Positions 21,474 to 33,800 of a stretch of DNA of 64,000 nucleotides are shown in pieces. A program made the translations under genes and the position numbers. Origin of the DNA: Geosiphon pyriformis (Eukaryota; Glomeromycota; Glomeromycetes; Archaeosporales; Geosiphonaceae); the NCBI GenBank assembly GCA_016748015.1, contig JAAOMT010000135.1, forward strand, positions 983,296-1,047,295, written 5' to 3'. Below the pieces are notes generated by a model. It saw only the letters and a list, made by a program, of their open reading frames with translations, did no database searches and was not told the origin of the DNA. The first letter of the stretch is position 1. Every line of letters begins with the position of its first letter.

Positions 21474-22640
21474 CCAATGTAGACACAAAATTAGACCGAT
21501 TTTCTCAAGATTAAAAAATGTTATCGATATTTTTAATAAAGTAACTTTTTCATTATAACTTGATTATTGAAAAAACAAACGTATACCAATGGGTCGCATA
21601 ACCCTTTCTTTTTATAACTTTTTAACACGTTTTTGGCATCAAGTTATTAAATTGAAGAATTCCCTCTAATGGAATAACGTTTCACACAGTAAAGACTGCC
21701 TCCTCCAAGTTAGCTTCAATTCGTGGCTTTTGGTTTTGGTGAATCCAATTTTTAACTTCCCTCTACATATTTTTCATTGGACTAAAATCTGGCGATTGTG
21801 GAGGCCACAATTCCAAGATTATCTTGGAGTGAAATATTGCTTTTTCACCAGTCATAATTATTGGCTTCCAAATGTTTTACCAGCCATACGTGAGGGGTAT
21901 AAATCAAATGATTCACATCTTGTCTGCTAATATTTTCCCATACCATGATAGATTTACGTCCACGTTTAACTTGTGTATGATCAGAGTTATAAAGCTTACT
22001 TTTATGATAGCATACACGAAAATTTCCATACGAATCAGTGCTTATATAGGATTCGTCTGTCCAAAGAACACGTCGCCAATCCTCTTTTGGTCCATTTTAA
22101 CCTTTGATTCGGTTTACTTCATTTAATAATTGGTTTCTTACACATTATATAGAATTTAATTTTGTTTTTTTTTTCAGAGTTTTCATTAAAGTGCTAATGG
22201 ACATAAAAATTTGGGTTTTTAGATGAGATTTCGGCTGTTTTGGCTGGATTTTTTTTGATTTCCCGGAGAATCCGACGTTCAGAACGTTTATCAACAATAC
22301 ATTTTCGACCAATATAATTTCTTTTTAAATAATCACTATTTTTTGTTAATTCTAATCGTTTAAGACAACTTTTACAATCGCGCAATTTTTGCGGTGGACA
22401 CCTTTCTTGAGCATTTTTACCGCATAAGATTCGTTTTTACCAAGATCTTTTTGGAGACCCATTTGTGTATACATTTCGAATTTTCAAGTCACTCTTTAAT
22501 GAAATAATAAATTAAAACGAATGTCTTTTGTTATGAATAATAACCACGCAAGGGCAGTTTTAAGGTTGCCAGTATTATTGCAATCTTTAAAATTCTTTCC
22601 GATTTCCTCAAAATCGTCCTAATTTTGTGTGACCCGTCTG
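21474..22640 (-). mobile_element. Tc1/mariner-type DNA transposon, decayed but near full length
   Basis: Inverted terminal sequences are visible: ACACAAAATTAGACCGATTT begins at 21483, and its imperfect reverse complement (2 differences in 21 nt) lies at 22610-22630. Flanking TA dinucleotides at 21472-21473 and 22641-22642 fit a TA target duplication, which gives about 1.17 kb, the usual Tc1/mariner size. The outer few bases of the left end are diverged, so the exact edges are approximate. Confidence 0.7.
21725..22480 (-). pseudogene. Tc1-like transposase, broken
   Basis: Read on the minus strand. The N-terminal part near 22470-22360 starts MYTQMGLQKDLGK. A second helix-turn-helix/linker segment at 22330-22240 contains RKCIVDKRSERRILREIKKN. 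The catalytic core near 22100-22040 reads EDWRRVLWTDESYIS, holding the first Asp of the DDE/D triad, followed by a SIMVW-type strand. Near 21820-21770, ELWPPQSPDFSPMKNM matches the typical C-terminal block before the last acidic residue. Several frame changes and stops separate these blocks, so no functional enzyme is made. Confidence 0.75.
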
Positions 22641-23597
22641 TACATATTTTAAAAAAAATTACGGTTAAGTAAAATAAAGACATATAGTCAAAAGAAATTT
22701 AATTCAATTCAACAAAATAAAAATTTATCTATTGTAAAATAATTTTATAAAAAAATCATAATAATCTCTATTTTTTTAATAAAAGTTCAAAAGCCTGTTA
22801 TCAAAATGTAAAACCTTTATTAATATATTTTGATTACAAATACAATATGTATTTAACATAATTATTATTTTATTTTTATATTGCTTTATTGAGTGTAGTT
22901 CTTTCACAGTCTACATTATACAAATATATGTTTATTGTAAATGTGAACTACATGTCTAATTTATATTCATGTCTTACAGGTTATAAAACTCAAAATTTTT
23001 GCACAACTACTTTTTTTATTTTAATATAATAAAACTGCATTAAAGTTATTTCTAATCATAAAGATATTCAATATTAAAGTTACAATATTCTCAATAATTT
23101 TAACTATTTTTATTATTTTAAAATCTGTGTTATTATATTTTCAAGTATTATAATATGATTTAAGATAAATTACCATTCAAATTTTTTAAAAAACCTTATG
23201 TTTCTTAAAGTATTAGATTGAAGCAAATTCAGTTTTTTAATAAAACAGTATTATTAATTAAAACTTAACCTAAAAATTAATACAAATTTAAATTTAATTC
23301 TTATTATTAACTTAATATATATTATTATTTTACAATTATAATTAATTATCTAATTGTTTTTTTAATAATAACAATTTTATTAAACACTTTAAACCTGTTT
23401 TTAATTTATTAAAAAATATGTTATAAAGATTTTAAAATTACAGCAAACTTTGCAATTTTAAATATAATAAAAAAAATTAACAAATTCAATTTGATAATAA
23501 TATTTAAAAAGATTTAAAATACAAACTTTCATATAAGATAATTTTAAATTTTAAATTTAAACTAATAAAGCCAAAAAATAATTAAAGTATAATTTTT
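22641..23597. other. AT-rich gene-free block downstream of LINE B
   Basis: Almost pure A/T with short poly-A and poly-T runs. No coding segment, RNA gene or organised repeat was recognised. Confidence 0.5.
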
Positions 23598-23738
23598 TTA
23601 TTATTATTATTATTATTATTGCTTAATGAATGAGGCCCAAACACTACCTAGTGCTATACATCAAAGAATTGATCTAAACTAGGTGTGAATCATGCATTTT
23701 CTACATGTGACCAGCCACTTGAGCCAATCAGAACAACA

Positions 23739-26700
23739 CTATGCATCTATATGAACTGATACTGAATCACCTACACCTGAAAAGAACAAACAGGACTTGC
23801 AAAAACCAAAATGAACATCCAAAGCATTAGTGACACCAAGTAATTTAACCACTCTTGCAGAAAACCTTAAAGCCAAACCATGAATTGAGACAACAGCCGA
23901 ACCATCTGATGGAATCAATCCATTTTTTTCCATATAAGCATGATGTTTAGCACGAACTGACCAGACATCTTCTCTGAAAGCAAGACCAAGAGAATGCACA
24001 AACTTGATAATCTCTAAAATTGCAATTTTGGGGTCGCGAAAGACACAAACAACTTCACGAAACCAACCATTGAAAACAAAGCTCTTAAAAAGAGCCATGA
24101 ACACAGAGAAATCAGATACACAGGATGACAACAAATGTAAAATATCCAAAGAGAAAAAAAAGGAACCAGAAAGCGCCTTCCAGACTTCTACATGAGAATC
24201 CAGCAACTAACATCAAGTAGACTTGTCAATCTTGCAGGAGAACACATGATCTGACACCTCTATCTCACCACAATATAAGCATAACACACTAGGATAGTGT
24301 CTATTATAAAGACATTTTTGTACAGCAACTGGCAGCTGATAGTACAGAGCCTTCATAAAGTAAGTGTGCACACTGGCCAAATGCCTGCTGGTAAAACCCA
24401 TAGCCATGTGCAAGTCAAGATGCCATACCAATGACAAGCAGAGCCAATCAACTTCGGAAAACAGACTTCCCACCAAAATCTTAAAACCAGAATCAACCTC
24501 CCAGTGTACACAACAAACAGAATGATAAATATCACAGATAAAATGTCTTGCATTCCCAGAAACAATACCACCATCAGCCGCTAAGAAATGTTCACTCAAG
24601 CGGGGGGGGGGGGGGAGGGGGGGAAAAAAGATACCATTTGGAGAAAGAAGCGGTACCAGTGATCTCATCAGCATACTTGTTTCTCAGAACACCAGAATGA
24701 CCTTTTACTTTGTGGAAACTGACCCCCAACTCCTTACTGCAAATCAAGTTGACAATATGATGACGTTCAACTCAACACTGATTACGAAAATCGGGACACA
24801 CCAGATTTAACTCCGATCTGCAAGCATCCAAAGCTAATTGACTATCTGAAAACAAACGAACAGAGCTTGATGAAGGGACACACTCCAGAGCCAAAGCAAT
24901 AGTCTGCAACTCCATTAAAGTAGATGACATCAAACCCAACACATTAACGCCCAAACTCATACCAATGTCTTCAAAAAAAACAGCAGTGCCAGCTCTACAG
25001 CCAACTGTGCCAAGATTACTAAGGAATCCATCTGTATAAACTGACAAACTGTTAACACCAGTCACCAGGAGACAATCACGAACAAGCACATATTCACTGA
25101 ATTCGAGAATGTTTAAAAGGCCACCATTACCCAAAACCAAAGGCGAAGTGTGAGAAGATCTCACACTATCGAGAAACAAAACAGAATGCTTGAATCACTC
25201 AAGAACAGGGCCACAGGGGTCCAATCTCTTCCACTGCTTGAAGGTATACTAATCATAAACAGCACCATGATGGTCACAAAGTTAATCCACAAAAGCAATA
25301 CCATACTGCCAAAGGGATGGGAGAAACCTGAAAAACCTTGACTCACTCAGGACCGTAGACATTGGTACCCCACCACGAAACCGAAAGGAATTGACCAAAG
25401 AGCCACCCAGAGACACATTGCAATTAAGAAGAACATGAACCATGCCTGCCAAAAAGTTATTAGATGCACTAACCCGAATATGGACAGGAGAACTCAATGG
25501 ATAAATAGGACACCAACACAGAACTTGCAAGTCATGAGACCTGTGGAAAAACAAACGACCCAAAATACCACTAGAGTTTGCAAAACTGACAAGAGAAACA
25601 ATCTTGCTTTCAGACTGAATTTGAAAAAATGACTTTAAACCATAAAATGAAGGGTGATGAATCACATCATTAGGGAAATTGAGTGGTAGACCAGATTTGA
25701 GTTTTAAACTTTTACAAATCAGAGCATCCTACTTGTTACACATGCCAACAGGAACAAAACTGAACTGAATTCTATAGCTGACTATTGGATATAGAACTGC
25801 TGACACCAAATACAAGAACTGTTTATCCAAGACTGCCTTCTTTAACACCAGATTGGTGAAAAAGCAAACGTCCGAATGCGCCTTAACCAAACTAGGCTTC
25901 GAAAGACCCTCAGTCAAGAGAAAAATGCCCAGATATCAGTGTGATTCCCCCTTTTTGGCAATAGAAATGGGTGAACTGCTGATAGAAAGAGAGGAATTGC
26001 TAACTCTGCTATTGATAGAAATGGTTATCATTTTGTCATTGTTAATAGAAATGTTATTAACACAAAAAAATTCACTAGCAATATTGAGAATATGTTGAGT
26101 AGCCATCTGACTGCTGCCAACCCAAATCGTATTATCAACAAAAGCACCAGCAGCAAAAAAAGAAGAAAACCCAGCCTGAGATTCAGAATAACCATTTTTG
26201 GAAACAAAGTGAGAATTCAACCTATACCCATATACACTCTCCTGTCTTTTGACTTCGTACAAAAGGAGATCATAAAATATGCACCAGAGAAGAGGGGAAA
26301 AGACTTCTCTCTGGTCCAAACCATTATGCATACAATAACCACTTGTTAACCCAAAATCTGTCATAACTTGGTTGGTACAATCCCTATAAATACTGCCAAA
26401 AAACCAAATAAATTTGCTACACATCTTAATCCTAACCAAACTCTTCTTAACTCTCAGCCAACCAAGTCATACGCTTTTTGCATGTCTTGAAGAACCAGCC
26501 AGAGCTCCCTGTTTTTCTCCAAAGCATCTTTGACCACTGATCCAATTGCAAAAATAGGAGACTGGATTGTCATATCCTTTAGAACCAAAAAATTGTCTTC
26601 CTGAAGAACATTGAAAGTGCTACATGCCAAAGAAATCCTGTCAAAGAGAATCTTGGAAAGAATCTTGCAAGCTGTCTCAATCAAAGCAATAGGACATGTA

Positions 26701-28443
26701 TTCATCAGAACACCTTTCCACTCATAGGGTTTGGAAATCATCGAAATCCATGCTTTCTTCCAAGGGCTAGACACTAATTCTCCGGATAAACAAGAGTTCA
26801 AAAGCACCAGCAACATATTCAAAACTGACCTATCACAGTGTTTCCAAAGCTCATTTGAAATACCCAACAAACCAGCTGCTTTGCCATCTGAAAGATCAGA
26901 AACCACTTCAAAGAACTCATCATACCCAATTGAGCACATAACTCCAGAAAAAGCTTCATCAAAAACATATTCCAATAATTAATACTGGTAACACCAATCA
27001 ACTGAGATATCACTGACCACCTGGCGCTTCCTAGTCCAACCTTTCATGATCGCATTTACCTTAGACTTAACCAGATCAGGTTCCAAAATCAATTCATCAT
27101 TAACCACCAAATGATCCAGCACAACCTTATAAAATGGGTGTTCCAATACACTCCTTATCATATGACCCTTATTCATTTCAAAGCTTTTCATCTTTTTGCT
27201 TATGGCAGACCTGATGTTTGCCTCTTTAGCACTCTGAGACTTAACAAGCTTGGATGCCCAATAAGATTTCCTAACATCCAGAAGAGCAAAAAGAACATGA
27301 CCAGATTCCACACCAGAGTTCACCAAATCCTGAATGGTTGAAGCTAAAACACCATCCAAAGAAGCCCAATGCTCCATGAAAGAAGCAAAATCTAAAGCAC
27401 ACCCCACACGAGATGCCTTAATAATCTTCGAGACCAGAAGCTCCAATTTGTGAAACTTCAAAGATTTTTTGGTAAAGACATCATTGAATTCCTTGAATCA
27501 TTTTTTTTTGAAAACCTTACCAGCTAAGAAAATCATTATCCTGTGAATAACACTCCACATCGCATCCAAATCTGAAAGCCTCACAGAGGCATCAAACTCA
27601 TCTGAGAACAAAGTAGTATTGGCTGATGTAGCACCTTTAAAACTGTTCCACTTAATCTCATCAGCACCCTTGAAATCGAATTTCCAACAGTCCCTATTTG
27701 CTTGCCTGCAAAAAGAGTTTAACTGCGTATCCAAAAGCCCATCCAAACCTACAGCCATTGAAACAGCTTGGTGATCTGTGTTAAAATGCTCACTGATATC
27801 CAAAACCTCACAATTCACTATCATATTGATAAGATTTGAAGAAACAAACACATAGTCAATCGTTTTTATAACACCCCTAGAATTTGCCCAAGTGGGCAAT
27901 TTTAAAGCTGGGCTCCCAGCCAAAGAATTCACCAGACCCAAATCTAGACACTTTTTAAAACTTGCACATTTATAAGAACCATTTTCATTGAAATTGCCAC
28001 CAAGAACAATAAAGGAAGATTCATTAACAGCTTTTGCAATGAAAGAGTTGACCTTACCAGCCTGAAAGAACCGAACTGCTGAGGAAGCACCAACATATAG
28101 TCCCAAGATAGACACCAAAAGTTTATTTCTGAAAAGTAACTTAATAAACAAGAGCCGACCAGGCACTTTTGAAACCTTGCACACATGTTTTGCCAAAGAA
28201 GAATTCATGATGACCATGACATCAGCACCCAGATAGCCAGATTCCAAATCAGAAGTAAACACCTGCACACCATCAAATTTGTTGACAATCCAGGGGCGAA
28301 TCTTCCCTTTTAACTTAAATTCTGTAAAAATTAAAACTAAATTGTTTTTTTTTCTTATGCCAACGAATGACATTGTCCTGTTTCACAGGATTGTTCATTC
28401 CTCTGATGTTGCAAGTAGCAATATTCCAAATCAGATTAGTCAT
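23739..28443 (-). pseudogene. LINE B ORF2 (EN-RT-RNase H)
   Basis: The start ATG at 28443 overlaps the ORF1 stop. Endonuclease: IATCNIRGMNNPVKQ, GGNFNENG, IDYVFVSS, NTDHQAVSM. RT: GISNELWKH, MISKPYEW, LQDMQKAYDLVG, QREVFSPLLW, box FVDNTIWV near 26130. RNase H: VYTDG (near 25045), MELQTIALALE, FSDSQLALDA. C-terminal finger CLYCGEIEVSDHVFSC. Frameshifts: one at the T9 run near 28345-28353, one just after AYDLVG near 26455, and one around the G14-A-G7 tract at 24602-24623. Several stops occur as well. Confidence 0.85.
24602..24623. repeat. G14-A-G7 homopolymer tract inside LINE B
   Basis: Fourteen G, one A, then seven G followed by A6. It is the only long G run in an otherwise AT-rich window. 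On the coding (minus) strand it makes a Pro-rich stretch at a point where other copies have ordinary RNase H sequence, and the frame changes here. It could be a real slippage expansion or a sequencing/assembly artefact. Confidence 0.95.
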
Positions 28444-30230
28444 TGAGAAGAAGAAAAATTTGAAACTGCACCAAAACTGTCCACTTTGGCCAAAAGATTC
28501 AGAACTGTTTTCATCAGACACTTCATGCTGTCTTCCAACTTGGACACCACAGATACATCAAAAGACACTGCTCCCGCAACAACCTCACCACTGATGGCTG
28601 CACTCAAACTCTCACTCATCACTATATCCACCCCTTGATTCTGTGATGAGGGGGTCACCAACAGCTGACATCCAGGGCTTGGCTGGGAAACCATTGGCCC
28701 AAGTGCATCTAACCTCTTAGCCAGCTTATCTATCTGCTTCGTGAGGCTGGTAAGACTGCACTCAAGAGCGGCAAACCTATCATCAACTTTTATCAAAACC
28801 GGCAGGGATGGCTTCATCTTCAAAGAGGAACCAAATTTCACAGAAACATTTCATCCAGAGAGAGGGGAAAAAGAAGACCCACTAGCAATCTTTGTCCAAG
28901 AGAGACCACCAAAAAAGACTGGACGAGCAACTGGAGCTGATCGTTTGGCATAGATGGCTGCCAATCTGCTTTTATCTGTGTCTGACAGGGCTCTACGCAA
29001 AGACAAATCTGAGAAAACTTTTCCACCAACCTCACAGCCCAATAATGTATGGCCTGATTTTCCACACTTGGCACACTTAGCTAAAACAAAACAAGACCAG
29101 TGGAGATTGGTGCCCCTCAATACTGGCGTGGTTCCCACGATGGCATCTAGTAATTCAGCAGAATTAAAACAGATGACAACACACTTAGCCCTAGCATATG
29201 TAACCGGATAATGATCAATAACACACATCCTCCCACCCACTGAAACAACAAAATCTCAGATGTCATGAGCAGTCATTCCCATTGGTAAAGTATAGAGCAG
29301 TGCCCTATGCTGGTCTCTTGTGTCTCATAATTTTTTGTCTAAATCCGATCTAGCTACCCACATAGCATCCTTTCTGATTAAGATTGACCATTTTGCCGCA
29401 ACCAAATCAGCATGACCTGATTGCTCAAACTCTACTACAGCTTTCTGCCACAGCCCCACCAATTGTATTTTGATCAACTTAATTATCCCAAACTTGGAGA
29501 GCGCAGCATGCACAGCCTCAGCTGACATTCCAATTGAAATTTTCTTCAACACCACAGCCCGATCTGAGTGACCAGCAGATTTTTTAAGATCAGTGTTTAC
29601 CATAATATTCGCATCAGTAGTCATTTTGATAGTCTTCACCAAACTCGATTCGGAAGTGAATATTGTCCAGATGATTCCAGCAAATTTTGAGGGGGTAGAG
29701 GCCCCCCCAAAACCATTGATTCTCGAAAACAATTTTCTGACCACCACCAACTTCTCTTGAGATGATTTTCCAGTAATTTTGTCTAAGCCAATATCTAAAG
29801 CGAAAGATTTATGGATGGAAACGGCAATCAACTTTTTGACAGATGTGGGAAGTGCCAGCAGAGTATTAAGGAGAACATCATCATCATCTTTGTCGAGCAA
29901 AAAATCAATCTTTCCCAATGGTTTGCCCAGTGCCTTTTTTGTTTTGACTTTTATACCCATAGGTGTCTGATCATGATCCCCTTCAGTAAGAGCACTGCCT
30001 TTGCCGTAGTCGAAACTGGTTTTCTCTATAAGGCATTCCTCTTCCATGTCAACACTTTCAAATTCAGTGGTGTCACTAGTCTCAGAACCTCATGAGCTAC
30101 TTTTCCGAACTTTAGGACTGATATCACTACCACCAGAACCACCTTCCAAAACCCCACCTCTTCTCTTTTTACCCGGAAGAATAGGTCTGAAGCCGTCACC
30201 AGAAATAGAAGCTTTAATAGCATTCTTCAT
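28440..30230 (-). pseudogene. LINE B ORF1 (gag-like)
   Basis: One frame from ATG 30230 (MKNAIKASISGDGF) to TGA 28442-28440, broken by four stops: near 30090, at 29327-29325, near 29257 and at 28853-28851. The first follows SSS, likely CGA to TGA. It has the same block order as copy A: HKSFALDIGLDKITGKSS, the RRM-like unit DRAVVLKKISIGMSAEAV to WQKAVVEFEQSGHADL, and the second unit RALLYTLPMGMTAHDI. It keeps an intact CCHC knuckle CAKCGKSGHTLLGC (C-x2-C-x3-GH-x4-C) near 29110-29060, and a coiled coil VDDRFAALECSLTSLTKQID. Confidence 0.85.
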
Positions 30231-30385
30231 AACAGCAATACTACAGCCAACAGTGGCCTCGTAGTCAAGAATAAAAGGTTTAGATTTATCATACTGAATT
30301 GTAAAAAACTTTTTTCAAAAAACTTTATGACTCTTTTTTAGGAATTTGGGATGAAGGAAAGAAAGAATTTCTTTTTAATATTGTA

Positions 30386-30739
30386 ATGTATAATTTTTAT
30401 ATAATTTGATTTAATTTTTAAAAATAAATATTAAATATTTATTAAAAATATTAAAAAAATATTGTTTTAATTTTTATAGTATTAATTCAACTTTTTAAAA
30501 TTAAACCTAACAGTTTTAAAGTTCTTAAAAATATAAATTATTGTTTTTTAACATACAAAAAAAAATTTTTTTTAGTATTCTTGGTTGGTTTGTTTTAAAA
30601 AATAATAATATTATTATTAATTATAATAATAAAAAACAAAAAAACTGTAGTTTTATTATTAACTTATTATTAAAAATATTAATTTTCTTGATAATAACAA
30701 TATTAAAAAATTGGTTTAAATTTGTATTATTTATAATTT
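30386..30739. other. AT-rich spacer between LINE B and LINE C
   Basis: Very AT-rich. A 100-codon plus-strand ORF across 30541-30843 is Phe/Ile/Asn-rich and ends inside the tail of LINE C, so it is not regarded as a gene. Confidence 0.5.
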
Positions 30740-30879
30740 TTTTTATTTTATTTAATTTAACAAATGCAGTCCAACCACTACCTAATTACATAAAACCAAA
30801 AAAGCTTTATATTAAGTGTGTCTTATGCATTTTTTACATGTGACCAGCCACTCGAGCCAGTTAAGACAACACTACACAC

Positions 30880-33800
30880 CTAAAACACCAGATGTAGGGA
30901 AATCATATAGAAAACCAAACTACAAACTATGTAATTAAGGATTAAGACCAAAACATATATGTATATCTAGCTTAATGCTGAAACTATTAATCATGTCACA
31001 GGACCAGACTGAAGACAAATCAGACATTAGTAGAATAATAGATCCATCATATGGCAAAAAACCATGTTTTTCATAATGGGCTCTCAGTTTGGTCCTTGGC
31101 ATTCATACACCAGATCTATAACTTTTAGCAAAATGGCAAACCAGATCAATGACCAAAGCTCCACTATTCGAATCACTTTCTAACAAATCTTTTGCTTCAT
31201 CTACCCATTTCTTCAACATAAAACTTTTGTACAAAGTTATGTACAGACAATCTGAACCCATAGCCTCATGAAACGAATAAATTACCATGCCACAAGTGGT
31301 ATGCACACCCAACAAAATTGTCCAATCTTTGATGGCATCTGAGATTAAGTTTTTATGAATGTTAGCATCAGAAACACAGACAAATAAGTGATCTGAATCT
31401 TCTAAAAGTCCACATAGAATGCACAACACATTAGAATAACCTAAATCATATAACTTCTTTCTCTTGGCCACAGATAGCCAGTAGTGCAAGGCCTTCATAA
31501 AATATAAACAAAGTGTCACAGTAGCAAAACCTGTGTAATCAGATCTAACATGACCGTCTGCATGTCATACATTGAAAGTGCAACGCTTGTCTATCAGGCT
31601 GCTAAGTGCTCTATCAACTATGCCACTTGTGTATTTGGATTCCCAACCAACAAGATTGACAGCATCATAAAGTCTATTAATTATATGATAAGTGTTGTCA
31701 AAAAGGGGTCTATCTTCCATGCTAAAGAAGTGGAGTGATGTCTTGACAGGAAGAATGAAATTAGAACCAGTAGCAGCTCCAGTAAAGAAATCAGCACACT
31801 TGTTGTTAACAACACCAGTGTGGTCTCTCACTTTGTTTCAGGTAATCAACAAATTTTTTGAAAAAATAGTTTCATGGACAAACTCACACTCCATCCAGCA
31901 TTTTTTTCTGAAATCTGGTCTGTGGCTTTATAAAACCATTGCACATAAATCCAGCAAAGCCTGACTATCAATAAACAACACCATTAAGCTATGATCAGGG
32001 ACACAGTCCAAGGCAAGAATAATGGCTTGCATTTCTGCAAGCATAGAAGACAGTAAACCAAAAACCCTAACACCAACACCAACATCAACACTAGAGAAAT
32101 AAGCAGTAGTGCCATTACAAACACCAGAGGAACCAAGATCTTTAACTGAACTGTTAGTGTAAACATGTATAATATCAGAACCCACTTGTTCTAAACAATC
32201 TTTGACATAACCATTATCATATGAGCAAAATTTTGAAGAAAGAAGTTGTGATAAGATCTTACTATTAACCAGACCACCAAATTCAATGAAGTTTACAAGA
32301 GAAATAAACCAACCAGGAGTCAGTTCTCTAAGGTCTAGCCTTTTTCATCTACAAAACGAATTCCACATGAAACACCTGCCATGACAGTCTAAAAGCTGGT
32401 TCACATAGATTATCCCAAACCTTTTTAGCAAACTCACAACCTTAATATAAGCATTTAGCCCAAAAATATCTGTAGCAATAACACCACTGCTCGCACAAAA
32501 CATGTTCATTGCACTACTTTTCAAAAACAGGCCACATGATAAAAGTGTGTTCATTATGCCAGCTAAAAAACAGTCTACAGAACTGATCAAAAGTGTCATT
32601 AAAAAATTGAGAGAGTTCTGGGGCATCTAATTGATGGCCTGTAGATCCATCATACAATGTTCAAACAAATTGCTGAGTATGCCACAGAATTAGTAAAGAA
32701 CACAAAATTGGCCAGTGAATTTTTGGCCAGGAGCTACTTAAAGGGAACCAAGTTATATAAATTCAGGTGATATAAGGCCTTATTGGAAAAATCTTTGGAA
32801 AAATTAGCCTTGAGTTTCAGATCCTTTCTCAACAACCTGTCACATTTTTCACACATATTAATAGGGACATGACTAAATTAGACCCTATAACTAATAATGG
32901 GCTGCAAAACAGCAGAAACTAAATACAGGAATTGTTTATCAAAAACCACTTTTCTCAGAACTAAGTTCATAAAAAACTTCAAGTCCAAATGTGCCTTAGC
33001 AATACTAGGATAAAAAAGACCCTCAGTTGACAGAAAAATGCCCAAGTATCTATGAGTCTCACACTTCTTTACTATTATAATATTCGATCCACTAATCACT
33101 AGCCAAGGATTAGCAACTCTTCTGTTGATTGGTATAGCAACTGTTTTGTCTGTGTTTATGGAAATGTCATTAATATAAAAAAACTTACTAGCAATATCCA
33201 AAATACTCTGAGTTATAGCCATGCTATTTCCAATCCAAATTGTGTCATTCATAAAGGCTCCAGCAGTCATAAAAGACATCTTGCTAGTCCTAAGATCCAG
33301 TTTGCCAGTGTGCATAAAAAACTTGGATTCTATTCTATAACTATATGTATAACCAAGCTTTTTAATCTCACAAAGCAAAGAATCATAAAAAATTCTTCAC
33401 AGCAATGGAGAAAAAACTTCACCCTGGTCAAGTCTATTATGTACAATGTACTCGGATGTGAGCCCAAAATCTGTTATAACATGGTTCATTCAACCATTGT
33501 GAATATTCTCAAAAAACTTAACAAAACAAGAACACATTTTGATCTTGGTTAGACAATTCTTCAAGTGATGCCATCCAACAAAGTCATATATCTTGCACAT
33601 GTCCTGTAACACCAACCATACTTCTCTGCTCTTTTCCAAAGCATCTTTAACTATTGAGCTGACAGCAAAAATTGAAGAAAGAGTAAACATGCCTCTTAAG
33701 ACTGAGAAGTTATCACTTTGAAGAACATCAAACTTACTATATGCCAAAGAAATTCTGTCTGAAAGCAGCTTAGATAGCACCTTGCAAGCAGTCTCAATTA

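Larger units (their letters stand above)
23598..30385 (-). mobile_element. LINE copy B
   Basis: About 6.8 kb on the minus strand. The 5' leader is near 30385-30300 (contains TCCCAAATTCCTAAAAAAGA), then ORF1, ORF2, the 3' block at 23727-23701, and a tail gcttaatg-type end followed by (AAT)n at 23620-23599. ORF1 and ORF2 share ATGA at 28443-28440. It is moderately decayed, with three frameshifts in ORF2 and a poly-G interruption. It lies head-to-tail with copy C, 355 bp away. Confidence 0.88.

Noticed and set aside
21472-22642. A retroviral or LTR element between the MFS gene and LINE B
   Set aside because: No direct long terminal repeats; the short inverted ends and DDE transposase blocks point to Tc1/mariner.
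24004-24195. Plus-strand ORFs across LINE B, C and D (several of 60-95 codons)
   Set aside because: All lie antisense to ORF1 or ORF2 and have no independent support.
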